20,385 bases of DNA from the NCBI GenBank assembly GCA_004151065.3, contig NWUY0300000091.1, positions 1 through 20,385 of the forward strand. The letters run 5' to 3'. A program made the translations under genes and the position numbers. This document shows, piece after piece, positions 1-11,400 of the stretch. The notes under the pieces were generated by a model that saw nothing but the letters and a program-made list of their open reading frames with translations, had not been told where the DNA came from and did no database searches. This DNA is from Larix sibirica (Eukaryota > Streptophyta > Pinopsida > Pinales > Pinaceae). Position 1 is the stretch's first letter. Every line of letters starts with the position of its first letter.

Positions 1-834
1 GAACCTTTGGGCTAGTCAATCTTCCTTGATTGACTAGGGTCTCCCCCTTGGTCTTGCCTTGTCTTGATCTAAAGTGAAGAGTGCCTCGGTTGACGTGACA
101 ACCAACAATCCTTGGGAATCTGGCATCTCTTGGGTCACCTCTTTAGTTGCCTAGTACCTCTACCATCCTGGATAGGATCACCTTTAGGGGCAACTACAAG
201 TTGTGTGATAACACTAACATAAGTCCCCTTCTTTCTAGGCTAACATTGTAAGTGTTCCCCTCATATTGTATGAGGACCACACAAGTGATTTTCATCACAT
301 CAATTATGAAATTTTTCATAAGATTGATCTTGCAGTTCTTCATCGCTAGATATTTGGATGGGTAGGGGCACTCATGTTCTTGACTTGGAGATGGTGCTTC
401 TTCATGGTTGAGTGGTGGCCCTAGTGGTTAGCTAGGAGGTTTGAACTTTGGTGTAATGTGTTCGCATGTCTTCAAGGAAATTGTTGGTGAAGTATTATTA
501 TATGCCTAACAAGTGAAACAATACTCATAAGATGATTCCCTCCCTCTAATTGATGATTAAAAGGATACTTTATGAGCTAGTGAATTAAAAATTAGTATTT
601 TATGGAATGGGAACCCATCAACCTAGGGTCTCCCTAAGTTTTAAAGTGTTAATAATTGTACTTTTTAAGTAAAGGATTAATTGAAGTGTTTAACCTTGGG
701 TTTTCTAAGGTTTAAGTGTGATTAATTAAAGTCAATTAAGAAATAGAACTAATAACACTAATCAACCAAACTACCTAAGGTTTGCACTTAGGATTAATTT
801 AAGAATCCCTTAGAGAAGCAGGTACTAGGCACAA
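1..834. other. Intergenic, repeat-like DNA without a gene
   Basis: No coding segment with splice signals is visible on either strand. A short perfect inverted repeat lies at 12-21 and 28-37 (10-bp arms, 6-base loop). The stretch from about 540 to 830 is rich in TTAATT-type words. The character of the sequence suggests decayed retrotransposon DNA, but no domain could be recognised. Confidence 0.4.
12..37. repeat. Short perfect inverted repeat (10-bp arms)
   Basis: The arm CTAGTCAATC at 12-21 is matched exactly by its reverse complement at 28-37 around a 6-base loop. There is no T-run after it and no gene upstream, so it is not called a terminator. It may be a chance hairpin or part of an old element. 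Confidence 0.6.
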
Positions 835-2428
835 TGTTATCTCATGCACGTTAATTGAAGATTATTAAGGATGAGGGGCTCCTAGATGGAACGCCCTAGG
901 GGATTTGAAGACATTTCACATAGGAGATACTTTGTCAAGACCTAAATTTGATGGATGTTTGACTTTTGGATTGTGCACACATGGAGGCCTATAGCTCTAA
1001 CACCCTAGCCGCTTTTTCCTTGCTAACACTTGAAGGTTGATCATTGAATGATATACTCCTAGATGCCATGGAATGCTCCCTCCTGTATTGAAAAAAAGAT
1101 CATTAAGAAACTCTTCCTAAGTAGAGCGCATCCCTCTTCAAGCATTAAAAATCATTTGGTCAAAATGAGTTAGTAATTGGTCGGGAGATGTCGCATATGG
1201 AGCTAGTTAAGCATTGCGCACTCTTCAAAGAGTTAGTTGGATTTTGCACATATGGAAGTTTCTCTCCTGAGGGGCACACTTGTATTCTTGGTAAGATGGC
1301 TAAGTCAAAACGCTTGACTCAAGGAAGTATCTCTTCTTAAAAATATTATTTTATTCATTGATCCAAGTTGGTTACTCATTTCACATCTATCAAGAAGTTG
1401 GATAGATCCATTGGTCCTCTCACATGGAAATTTTTTACAGTCTTGGATGCTGCGTCACTTGAACGGGTCTTTTCACTTCAGGATCTTCTAGAGAATGAGT
1501 TGTTGGAGAAGATGTCAAACATTGGTCAAGCATTCATTCAACTAGGAAAGCACTCCATCTTCTTCGCCTTGGTGGATCTAACCAACTCCATTGTTTATTA
1601 TTTGTTGAACTTTTCTCAAAGAGTTGGTTAGATGAGAACCATTATTGTATTTTTCCCTTGGAGGAAAAAGTGGATCTAACCACTACTTTATTATTTCTAG
1701 AAAATTTGGTTGAGCAAATAGTGGATCAAGAAAGGGAAATTATTATTTTATTGAAAAGGAAGTTGAGCTACACTCTCTATATAAAGAGTAGCCCGCCCTT
1801 ATCTTTTTTCATGGTTGGATTGTGGGAGAAATCCCTTGGAGCTTAGTTGAATATCCATTGAAGCTATTGGAGAATTAATAGAAGGAATTTTGAGGATAAG
1901 AAAATCTTGGATATCTTAAAGTTGTTTTAGATTTTAGAATTCTACATTAACAAGTGGTTGTGGAGATTAACAATTGGTTTACTCTTCCACTGTCTTTTGC
2001 TTTTCATTTGATGTGAGTTAATTCTATGTATATTTCTCCACATTTGGTTTTATGCATGAATAATCTATCAATGAGAACCATGAACTCCATAGTCATAGTG
2101 TTTGTCTGCTGAGAGTTCTGGAAATTAGGACATCAAGGAGAAGGAACCATTTGTTGTATGCCTTGGCTTTGTCTTCAATCAATCTCTTGCCTTGGGATCA
2201 ACTCCCTTCGAACCTTTGTTTTGACCCCCTTGCCCAATGGAAAGACACTAGTCACTTGTTCTTCCATCATTTTCATTTCTTGTACCTAAAATAAATCTGT
2301 TTTGCTGGAAATACTCTTCTTTACACCTTGTATTTCATATCCCAATTCCAGTAATCCTATCTAGGGAAGCCCCCCTTGAGCCAGAGGAGAGTCATCCTTG
2401 AGTGCAGATGGGGATTGGTGATGTAACA
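835..2428 (+). mobile_element. Possible LTR of a decayed retrotransposon
   Basis: Several LTR hallmarks occur in the right order. The segment starts TGTTA at 835 and ends TAACA at 2424-2428, giving matched TG...CA termini. A TATA-like box (TATATAAAG) lies at 1778-1786 and an AATAAA polyadenylation-like word at 2290-2295. Just after the end, at 2430-2443, TGGCCCCCTCTTAG resembles a mutated form of the TGGCGCC-type primer binding site used by some plant Ty3/gypsy elements. The resemblance is my inference from memory of such sites. No second LTR, target-site duplication or gag-pol domain was seen. TGTTA is common in AT-rich DNA, so the left boundary is uncertain; another TGTTA occurs near 648. 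It could equally be unrelated degenerate repeat DNA. Confidence 0.3.
1778..1786 (+). promoter_or_regulatory. TATA-like box inside the putative LTR
   Basis: TATATAAAG is flanked by CTC and AGTAG. It is a good plant TATA consensus and sits where an LTR promoter would be, about 500 bases before the polyadenylation-like AATAAA at 2290. No transcript evidence is available. Confidence 0.35.
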
Positions 2429-2443
2429 GTGGCCCCCTCTTAG

Positions 2444-3277
2444 TTTCACCAAAGCCACACCTTGAGCTTTAGGACTTTATCTCAAAGGGTGTAATTTTGG
2501 GTGGTTATAATAAGCATAACGAGTTAAAGAATCAAAGTCTACCATTTCCCCTCACAAATGTAAATGCAAAGAATGACTAAAGCCTCCTTAACAAATTTCT
2601 GGATCAACTAGAAGAGTCAATATTTAATGAGGCAAGGTTGTCTTGATGGGTTTATAGTATTATTATTCTTCCAAGCATGTTTTAATAGTGTAAATATATT
2701 GCAATGCTAAAAGACAAAAAGAAAATAGGTTAAAACCTGTAACAGTTACACATTAATTAAAATTAAAGACCAATAAGTTTTACAGTTTGCAATTTATAGT
2801 ATGTGAGACTTGTACAATTTCGATTATGCGTAGTTATATCAATTAATATGGAAAATGAAACTTTTACAAGCAAAACTTCAAGCCTTCTACATTTCTTGGT
2901 CCAAAACTAAAAATGTCAAGGCTGACAACGTACCAAGACATCGAATGTTTATAAATACTAGAAAATACATTGCAAGATAACTTTGGGAAGAATCTCAAAG
3001 GACCAATTACAGCAGGCATTAGGATCATCTAATGTAGAAATAATATATGAAGTAAGATATGCTATTTGTATAATAAGAAATTCTGATATGCAACACTTCC
3101 TTGTTATTTCTGTAAGGTTCATTTATGCTTTATGTTCTTTGCACTATAGTTAGGGATAGCAGAATGCTGTTCTCCAGGAACACAGAATAACAAACTTATT
3201 TTGAATGCACAAAATACTTCTTGACATCTTAAATCAATTGGCAGTAATATAAAATGCAAAGTCATCCAACTACATAC
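2444..3277. other. Non-coding DNA downstream of the AHK1-like exon (probable intron)
   Basis: On the minus strand this lies immediately 3' of the AHK1-like exon, after its GT donor. I searched by eye for the expected next segment of the kinase (the pseudo-receiver and the linker with a WLRKHG-like motif) and did not find it. The stretch is AT-rich and has no recognisable repeat or RNA gene. Confidence 0.4.
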
Positions 3278-3427
3278 CATCAATTTTTGTGTATCAAATT
3301 CGATCTGGATGTGTTGTGACAATTGTCCTGAGTTCTCAGAAGGTGTACCAAATACCAAGTAAAGGCGCATCAATGTTCCTGGGCCTTCCTTTCGTATAAC
3401 TTTAATCTGTCCTCCCATTTTGTTAAC
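3278..3427 (-). CDS. AHK1: Internal exon of an AHK1-type hybrid histidine kinase
   Basis: This 150-base exon encodes 50 residues, beginning VNKMGGQIKV and continuing through GPGTLMRLYL to FDTQKLM. The wording closely matches the segment of plant AHK1 (osmosensing hybrid histidine kinase) just after the GTGLGL box of the ATPase domain, at the end of the HATPase fold and the start of the linker to the receiver-like region. AHK1 family proteins are plasma-membrane two-component receptors that autophosphorylate on His and pass phosphate to a C-terminal receiver. Splice signals are canonical. The acceptor is TTTTCCAG, directly before GTT AAC, and the donor is ATG followed by GTATGT. Both boundaries are phase 0, there is no stop or frameshift, and the lysine/glycine-rich turn is intact. 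It is therefore an exon and not a complete gene. The H-box, N-box, GTGLGL and receiver exons were not found here, so the gene either has very long introns or is a partial duplicate. Family assignment is confident; functionality is not. Confidence 0.85.
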
Positions 3428-3777
3428 CTGGAAAACAAATCAAATGTAGAAAGGTAAAAGGCCTCAGTTTATTTAATTAATGTCTATATTCAAATATTTT
3501 CATTGCATGCACTGATATAATTATCAATTCCCATAATTTCTTTTATATAATTGCCAACATGTCCTATCAACTCATTAAAATGCAAAGAGTTCCTATGATA
3601 TTACAAGAAGAGTATGTTGTCCCAAATTCTAGGCTCCATTGTGTGCTCAAAGAAATCTTGAAGGCTTAGTAGGAAATCTACCTAGAGTAAAAATCAGAAT
3701 ATAAAGAATCGAGAAACGGATGGGATCTTGCAACCAGATCAATCTAGAGATTTCCATCACAAAGAGGCGAGGTTGGT

Positions 3778-3817
3778 CCCCTCCTAGGTTATGCAATAAT
3801 ATGTTAACTAGGAGGGG
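3778..3817. repeat. Inverted repeat with 10-bp arms
   Basis: CCCCTCCTAG at 3778-3787 is matched by CTAGGAGGGG at 3808-3817 across a 20-base spacer. It is not followed by a T-run and has no adjacent gene. It is probably part of an old repeat. Confidence 0.55.
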
Positions 3818-4671
3818 ATTCTACATGGGGCGATTTGCAGGATTGCCACTCCCCCTCATGGCTAAAATGGAGATGAATGAAAGACTCTTATTGATACTAG
3901 TTTGCAAGGACACATTTGGAAGGACTAAAAGTGGTTCTATTGAAAGCCCTTAATGACCCATCTAGAAGGAATGGAACTGTATCTAATTAAGGCCCTTTTT
4001 TTACTATGAAATTAAAGAATTGTACAAGATCCGCCTAACCTAGCTCAATGTGTTAGCTAAATCAGTTCAAACGAATTATTTCAATGGCACAATCTTCAGG
4101 GAGAGTTGGAGTTATCTAATGATTGTTTTTTACTATAATTCAGTTGGATTCAAGAGAACTTTGTCTCTATTGTTTGAAATTGAAGTCTGGGTTAATTGTA
4201 ATTGTCAAGGCCTAAAGATGAATAAAACTTAAACATTCTGGTCTCGAAGCTTCTATTCTTGTGCATTAGTTGATGATTGTTTACATTTCCAGCCTTCTCA
4301 CCAAATCTTGTCAAGTCAATCTTGTTGAGTCTTGTGGGTTTCTTCTCCCCCAATGCAAGCAACATTAGAGCACATTCATCTAGTGAGATTCATCCTATGT
4401 AGATGCCTCATTGGGATTCTCCCCCATCCCCTTGGACACTTGCCTTGATTTCATTCGACTCCATGACAAACAACAAGCACTAGTTTCCTAGATCCCTCGA
4501 CTAGTTAACATATTTACTATTGTATTGTTAATTGCTCATTGACCTAGAGTTCTTGTATTGTTTCAAACCCATAGATCATAGGCAAGAGTAATGACCCTTT
4601 CCGCATGATCATGCCAAGGGATGACTTATTAGCCTATTCAGTTCTCGTAGGCTATAGTCAGCAAAAAGGGA

Positions 4672-4690
4672 ATTAATTAATTAATTAATA
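4672..4690. repeat. AATT microsatellite
   Basis: There are between four and five consecutive copies of the tetranucleotide AATT, ending in AATATCAC. It is a simple-sequence repeat in non-coding DNA. Confidence 0.7.
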
Positions 4691-5260
4691 TCACTGGGCA
4701 AAAAGTAACAATATAAAGTGGTATTAAGTAATTAATTCATAAAGGGACTTTATAAAAGTCACTTTAATTAACTAAGAGAGAGAAAAAGGTAAAAGTGGTG
4801 AGAAAAGGTCAAAATCGCCCAAAAAGGGTAAAATGAGTTTAAAAGTGCAAATCGGCCCCTCTCTCATTCATTCATGACATTCTCATTTTCGAAAAATATT
4901 TTGGAGAGCTCTTGTGGCTTTGGCACTTGGGACGAAAACCCTAAGAGGACATTGATTTCGTTGGTGAGACTATCCACCCTAGTCAATCAATTGGAGAGAT
5001 CGTTCAGGTCTTTCATAGGTTTTCATTGCAAGGAAGAGATCTATATTGTAGAGGACGTGGGGATTTACAAAACTGTTTTCATCAGTGACAGAGGTTGTGG
5101 GTATCTTGTTGAGGCTGAGTTCCTTTTTTCGCACTAGTCATTGGCCAAGGAGAGGGTTGTGGTCTTCATTGTGAGACTACATTCTATTAGTGGAGGTCAC
5201 ATTCTCCCTTCTAGAGCTGCGAGATGAATTTGTGGGTTGAATGAGTCGGCCTACGCTGCT

Positions 5261-5262
5261 NN
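5261..5262. other. Assembly gap (NN)
   Basis: Two undetermined bases are present. A 2-base N run usually marks an ambiguous join or consensus failure, so continuity across this point should not be assumed. Confidence 0.95.
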
Positions 5263-6660
5263 AAATGTTTTCCAACAAAAAGGGTATGTTACACTGTAAA
5301 AAATCCCTCAGAACCTGGTTGGAGTTTGAAGTTGCCCTGCAGTTTCCACCAAATGGAGATCCATTTTACTAGATCTCTCTCTGAGGGCTAGAGACCTAAG
5401 AACTTGCCTATGAAAGCATGATCTCACATAAACTGATTTTTATCCTACTATGACTGATTGAACCACATACCTTGGTGTCGTCAATGCTTGAGGGATGCAT
5501 TTTCCTGGCTCCCAAGCACAAGCTGCCTTTAGATGGGAGCGATTTGATTCCGTATATAATCCTTTTTCATTGCTCCTTCTGTGATCAAGATCTCGAAATG
5601 GAGCGATGAGATGCTGCGGGGTTTCAAATGATGGTCTGGTTGAGCCAACACCACTGTTGGTTGCTTCCTACACCGTATCTCTAAAGGAGGGGACCTCCCC
5701 CCCTTAACTGAATGAATCACGAGGGCGTCCAATGAAGATCGGATCCCTTGGTACCCTGCAGGAAATCTGATTAGAATTGAAAAACAAAAGAAAACCCTAG
5801 ATCTGAAGACTCATGTGCTCTAAACTTGTTTCTAATATTAAAAAATAACTATACATAAAGTTATAACTTTTATGAATTTAGGATTGATCCTGTCCAATCC
5901 CATCTAACAACATTATTAAAGACCAATTTATTATGAGTTCAAAATTTTGATTGTCGAATATCACTTCACAACATCATCAAAAAAATCAAATTTATGAAAT
6001 TATTTTTTAGTGTTCAAAATTTTTAGTGTCATTTTTTCATTACTTTTATAACATAAAGCCACCACAAATAATACATAATACATGATCAATAGGATGATAT
6101 AACTCTTTTAATAGCTTTTTTAATTACTCTTATAAGTCTTTGTCTTGTCTTTCTTACCTAAGGTGTAATGTTGTTTTTTTGTTACTTCTATAAAGTATTT
6201 ATAATGTCTTTTTTATTGCTACTAGTTATTGTACATCTAACTTTATACTCTTTTTTTTTCTCCGGAGTATTTGATAGATCCATTATACATATTTACATTT
6301 TTGTTCTTGCCTACTATCGATACTTGATGGGGGAGGTATTTCTCTGTAATAGATGGGGAAGTAATTCTTTGTAATATGGTTGGTATGACATTGGTTTATT
6401 TGGACTTTTGATTCCTCTATTTTTAGATACTTGGACACTGGGTGTCGAGTGTCTGTATCATTTTTTACTAGTCATGTAATGAACTTGGTTCTGACACGCT
6501 ATGCTGGCTTCCGACTCATCTGTAACTATTATATACTTTAATATGAAGTGTGTTTTAGAATGGGGGAGGCATTAACGTCTAGGAAAAAGTTATGTTTTAG
6601 GGATTCATACTATTGTTTTTAATTTTTTAATTCTAAAGTTCTTTTCAAGTATCCACTCTA
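5263..6660. other. Mostly non-coding DNA with one short coding-like stretch
   Basis: On the minus strand a short open segment ends at 5471 with MHPSSIDDTK (5471-5500), followed by CCAAG and a GTATGT donor-like site. A TATATA word lies some 50 bases upstream. Another minus-strand open stretch of about 40 codons lies near 5320-5450. Neither resembles a known family, and both could be decayed retroelement coding DNA. From about 5830 to 6660 the sequence is T-rich with no supported feature. Confidence 0.25.
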
Positions 6661-7930
6661 ACTGATTTTTCCAGGCCAAAAACATATACCAAGCAGATCC
6701 GTGATGTTTCCTTGGTATATCCAAGTCCAGATTTGCTTCCCATCTGCAGAAATGCAGATCTTGGATCTAACCCATATGGATACAGTAACTTAGTTTTTCA
6801 CTTGAAAATATCCTCTTCATAAGTCTTGCAAGATGCAACAAGCACAAATTCTCCAGTAGAGTGATATCCTTTTCCTAAAAACATTTGGTTTATGAGAATG
6901 AATTTCATCTATGTTCCTTAAATGTTTTCCAAATTCCATTGAGGCATGGTATGTTTTCTTATTCAAGACCTTGTTCTGCTTTGGATTCTTCTAGTCCAAT
7001 TCAGAGGAGCTTGTACCTTGGCCTAATGGAGCCATGCCTTACTGGGCCAAGAAATTTTCATACCATTCACGAAAGTCAAAGGGGTTGGAGTCTTGGACTG
7101 AGTCTCCTTCCCAGTGTTGGTTTTACATTTCCCTCTCCTACCCAACTCTACCATTATTAACAGGCATAATTCTAGAGAGCAAGTATTCTGATTAGAGTCA
7201 GGGAAGATAGATGGGAATGGTAGGTCCTATTGTACTTTCTAATGCCTGCTATAAATTGCACCAGTTGCTATAATTTCTTCGTCATCATATGACAGTATTG
7301 ACCACATGCCTAAGAGAAATTGCTCTGCAACATGGGTCATTGAGGTAACAATCATCCTGTACCATTACAGACAGTGATGATCTACAACCAGATATTCTCC
7401 CTTCCAAGAAAATGATTTGAAGAATCGACCATCATTATGGCTCATCTCTACCTTCCCTAACTTGTTTCAATAAGAGGTTGGGGGTACCTTTTGGTAAAAT
7501 CATTTAGCCAAAGGGGCTTTCTAATCCACCTTTTCTGACTTCCTATGGTTGTTGTTTTCCACTTGACCTTAATAGCCATCTCCCACAAGAGATGGTGAGA
7601 CCCACTGTTGAGAAGGTCATATATAATCTTCAATCCAAGCTCCAATGCCTCTGTAATGACCATGAATAGAGGATCAAGTACAGCTTGGTTAATTGTGCTT
7701 TAGCCAAAGTATCTGTATAGGACACCAATAATGATCACTGTAAAGTCTGCCTGCCCCAGCTAATCTGTGGTTTCCCTTGATATGCCATCAATGTAAAAAA
7801 AAATTACCCACAATACAGGTGATGACTCCATTTCTGCTGGCTTACATTCTTTCCCAAACGATGACCTTCAATGGGCAATGATTTTAATGTTGTCATATTG
7901 TAATATAACTGTTCTTTTGATACTGTGTTA
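6660..7930. other. Coding-like decayed segment, strand uncertain
   Basis: This stretch is less AT-rich than its surroundings and has open frames on both strands. On the plus strand one frame runs from 6885 to 7160 without a stop, and another is open from about 6995 to 7192. On the minus strand a 68-codon frame covers 7457-7663 and a 75-codon frame covers 7804-8031. A minus-strand reading across 6670-7450 is interrupted by scattered stops, several of which could have arisen from Gln or Arg codons by C-to-T change. That pattern is expected of an old methylated insertion. No frame gives a recognisable domain over its full length. The segment EALELGLKII (minus, about 7600) is reminiscent of retroelement RNase H, but the catalytic residues are not in place. 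A decayed transposon or pseudogene is the best guess. Confidence 0.25.
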
Positions 7931-10375
7931 TTTAATTCTAGGCAGTCTGTTTGCAAAGTTATTATGGTTAATCTTTTGAAACTTTTGTGGGTTTTGAAAC
8001 TAGTTTCGATGGATATATTTCTTGGACACAAACATGTACGCTATGTTTTTGTAAGCATTCCCAATCTTAATCATATTCTAAAATGTTCAAATGATTATAA
8101 CATAGGGGAAAGTTGGGATCTTGATCTCTTCCCTTGAATCAAGATCTCTATATTCACCCCCCGGCGTGTTTGGGCCTACAATTTTGGGAACATGCTCCTA
8201 AATTGTTGCTCATGCTTGGTATTGGAGTCCTATATTTCAACTTTCAAGGAACTGTTGATGTGCAAGACCATGAAAATTGATAACTAATACGCACAACTTG
8301 TCCAAATATTACATTTATTGTTGAATTGCTTTTTTGCATATCTTTTTCTTATAGGACACATTACATTGTTCACTGTTGCTTGACAATGGTGACACTCTGC
8401 TACCGTTTTAGCATATTTGACTTTTAAATTAATGACAATCATGGCTGATCATTGCTTGATAATATTAAATAGTAATCTTGATAACAAGTAGATAGTGTGT
8501 ATCTTTGAGAATGCAGCAAAACAGTACATGTTCTTATAAGAGAGGTATGTGTTTCTGCATCTCCACTTATGCTGCAGATCACTTGGAGTATTGTTGATGA
8601 CGTGTGTGGATTGCATTCCTTCTGTTTTATATATTCAAGATAATTTCTGGGCCTTTATTTGCACGATTCCCTTTTGGTTAAAGGAGTGTACTAAATTTGT
8701 CTTTTGGTTGCAATAAGTCATCTAAATTCTATTAACAATGCAGACATTAATGTTAAAAGTTTAATTTCATTGTTCAGTGTGACAAAATCTAAATCAAGCA
8801 TATCTACCTAGTATCTAATTCTTTAGTCAGCTGTGCATGGATTTTTTTAAGACCTTGTTTGTATTATCATGTACTTCAGGTGCTACTACAAATAATATGA
8901 ATGCTGATTGAAGAAAACCTTTGAATCTCTCAATAACTGTGAAAAGCGAAACACATCCAAATCAGATGACTTTCAATTTGTTGTTGTATATGGAGATATG
9001 TTTTTACCCGAGGTAAAATCTATTGTTCCTGAAGTTCATGTAGTATTTTAAATACTAAACAAGCAAAATATCATCATTCTCTTTTATGAGAATCTGTGTA
9101 GTTATATATTCTCTTAAGAGAGCAGGAAAAACTTCAATTTTTTGTTGAATAAACCAGAGTTAAGCAGCCTTCATGTCGAAAAGCAAGCTTGCACTTTCAG
9201 ATTTGCATGAATGTGCAATACAGGATTTGTCGTAAACAGGAAAACATGGTATTTTGTTTCATTATTTAACAAAACATGAGTAATTTTAAGCAGGAAAATA
9301 AAGTACTTGTTCCATTCTATGATGTTTATCATGTGAAGACAAGCGCCAGGTAGTCTAATGTATATTGAATTATTGTTTCACTCCAGCCAAAAGACATCAA
9401 TAAGTGGAAATTCTAATAGTGTTTCCTCATCTTTGAGATTCTATTAGGCAACAATAATACTGGGTCTTGCCCCTCCCCTTGGTTCTCTTCTCTTTCAACA
9501 ATTTTGTCCTTGTGGGACAAATTATGGATACACGAGTCAATAGAGCACGTAGAGGACAGAGACATCAAAACAGATCAATATAAATTGGGTGGGAGGAACA
9601 TCAAAACATATTAACAAAAATTGGGTCTTAAACCTTCCTATTGGATTTTTTTGTTGACAATGGACTCTGTATGACATACTCAGGGTATTGCTTTAAGCTA
9701 AATATTTTATGAATTTGGGACAAGACAGAGTTCAGATCGAACTTCTCTCTCTCTCTCTCTCTCTACCCTTCTTTGCTTGGACTGCATGTGCTACATAATC
9801 AGATCCCAACTTTTGTTCAGGAGGATGCCAAAGATTGGTGATTAAAGGAGAACCACACAATAAAAGAAGAATAGCTTCAAAGCATTCACTACCCAAGAAG
9901 AGAACCACTAAATTGGTAGAGTGATCTCATGGGTAGAGACATTTGAAATTAATACCTACTGGTGAATATCAAACCCTGGATTTATATGGGTCTGAACTAG
10001 TAGATATGTGATTCAACATAGAGCATAGAAAATACAAACACCAAATGATATTAACGTAACTGTCTACAATGGTGGATAGGAAGGATTTATTATATATATT
10101 GAAAGTATAAACTTGGTCCCATGGAAATTACTGTAAAACTAATTGATTTTAGAAGGGATACATTTATTTTAAAATGCCATAATTATTTGTTTCATTGGCG
10201 AAATATCTGATGATGGACGAAAGTGTCTTACCACGAGAGAATCAAATGAATGCTTTACAATACCTTCTTTGGTTTGCTTGTCTTGATATAAGAAGTGATG
10301 GACAATGACTCTGAGCATGTTATTCAATGAAAGAAGTTGGGGTCAAGGTTATTTCAATATGTCCTAACAAGACAT
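7931..10375. other. Long stretch without a supported gene
   Basis: I see no convincing coding segment here. A 9-bp inverted repeat lies at 8117-8125 and 8138-8146, and a TC microsatellite at 9744-9764. One exon-like open segment on the plus strand near 8960-9012 ends at a GAG before GTAAAA, but it has no recognisable motif and several stops upstream. The rest is AT-rich and unremarkable. Confidence 0.4.
9744..9764. repeat. TC dinucleotide microsatellite
   Basis: This is an uninterrupted alternation of T and C over 21 bases, about ten units. It is a typical plant simple-sequence repeat and a possible polymorphic marker. Confidence 0.95.
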
Positions 10376-10712
10376 GGGAACACATTGTCCAAGCTAGAGA
10401 TTTGCGGTCAACATAGCTAGAGGTAGGAAAGCAGCTTGCTAAGATAAGTAAGAAGAGTTGTGGTCATTATAGTAAAAATGAGAAGAGTTGTGGTCATTAT
10501 AGTAAAAATGATTGGACATATTACTATAAGAAGAAAGGTGAAACAGGTTGAGGAAGAAAGGGAACACATTGTCAGATTTGGAGATTTGAGGTCAACATAA
10601 CAAAAGGTAGGAAAGTAGATTGCAAAGACAAGCAGGAAAATTTGTGATCATTAGAGTAAATGATTGGACATATTGTTGGAAGAGGAAAGGTGAAAGAGGT
10701 TGAAGAAGAAAG
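10376..10712. repeat. Tandem duplication of about 184/153 bases
   Basis: Copy A (10376-10559) and copy B (10560-10712) both begin GGGAACACATTGTC and share blocks such as GGTCAACATA, GGTAGGAAAG, ATTGGACATATT and GAAAGGTGAAA. They have diverged clearly. The length difference is explained by the 30-base insertion in copy A. Copy B abuts copy A with no spacer. Confidence 0.8.
10451..10510. repeat. Perfect 30-base direct tandem repeat
   Basis: Bases 10451-10480 and 10481-10510 are identical. The unit is ten codons in the gag-like frame, so the duplication keeps frame and doubles the SCGHYSKN part of the zinc-knuckle-like motif. Perfect identity inside an otherwise decayed region indicates a recent event or an assembly duplication. 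Confidence 0.95.
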
Positions 10713-11400
10713 AGAAGATGAGCAATGGTACAAAGGGGAAAAGAAAGAAGAGAGGATTTTGACACTCTATGCATGCATGAATAATCTATTGGCAATCCTA
10801 TTGAGCATTGTTGAATAACCATGTCATATCGAGAAGGTGATATAGAAGTGGCAAGAGTTGTTTAAGAATGGACAAAGTGGCCTATAGAGTATCAAGCTTA
10901 TCGTGGTTCTACGATCTTGTTTAAGGTTGGCGATGCCAACATGCCATCTCTACTTTGTGGTGAGGAGCTTCAAACATTAGTAGATGCCCATTTTTGCTAA
11001 GTGATGTTCTTCATCAAGGATCATGGTCATAAAGAATATGACTCATTTGGGAATTCTCTTTGGGTATGTCTCAACTTCGAATGAAAATGTTTTTTTTTCT
11101 TCTAATGGATAAATTTCAAGCAACAAAGGAGGAGTATGAGGCAAAGGAAATTTTTTTGACCATGAGTGAAAAAACGACTTGCATTTTTAGTGTTTGGGTT
11201 TGCAAGCTTGAGTTTAAAGTTCATAACTTGGAGATAAAATAGAGTGTTTCCAATGGGGGTTTGCGGACTATGAGGAAGCAACAATGGGATACTACCTCTA
11301 GAACCCTTGTCACAATTCAAAAATGAGAAACTCAAAGGAATAAGTCGAAGAAGATGATAAGGGTTTCCCTAATGAGTGTTCGTCAAGTGGAAGTGATGAA

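Larger units (their letters stand above)
3428..5260. other. Probable intron or intergenic DNA with repeat fragments
   Basis: On the minus strand this lies 5' of the AHK1-like exon. The preceding kinase exon (motif GTGLGLCIV) was looked for and not found. The sequence includes a 10-bp inverted repeat at 3778-3787 and 3808-3817, an AATT microsatellite near 4672-4690, and LTR-like purine-rich DNA at 4760-5200. The short open frames here carry no recognisable domain and lack splice context, so I do not call them genes. Confidence 0.4.
10376..11400 (+). mobile_element. Decayed Ty1/copia gag-like remnant
   Basis: At 10452-10545 a plus-strand frame reads SCGHYSKN twice and then DWTYYYKKKGE. This resembles the CX2CX4HX4C zinc knuckle of Ty1/copia Gag followed by its basic KKKG tail, with some of the metal-binding cysteines lost. 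Gag coats the element's RNA in cytoplasmic particles. A second, more diverged copy lies at about 10640-10700. Downstream, 10740-11400 has short open segments with many stops and no clear protease or integrase motif. The element is broken and cannot be intact. The assignment rests on one short motif, so an unrelated origin is possible. Confidence 0.4.

Noticed and set aside
1368-1846. Plus-strand open frames of 87 and 62 codons
   Set aside because: They lie within the putative LTR, the second runs across its TATA-like box, and no domain is recognisable.
7457-7663. Minus-strand frame with EALELGLKII, suggesting a retroelement RNase H domain
   Set aside because: The short match lacks the catalytic acidic residues in the right places, and nothing on either side fits a pol protein. 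Kept only as a hint inside the coding-like block.
8935-9012. Exon-like plus-strand segment ending at a GTAAAA donor-like site
   Set aside because: Its reading (DDFQFVVVYGDMFLPE) briefly suggested a trehalose-phosphatase motif, but the key Asp-Asp-Arg pattern is missing and no acceptor in phase is convincing.
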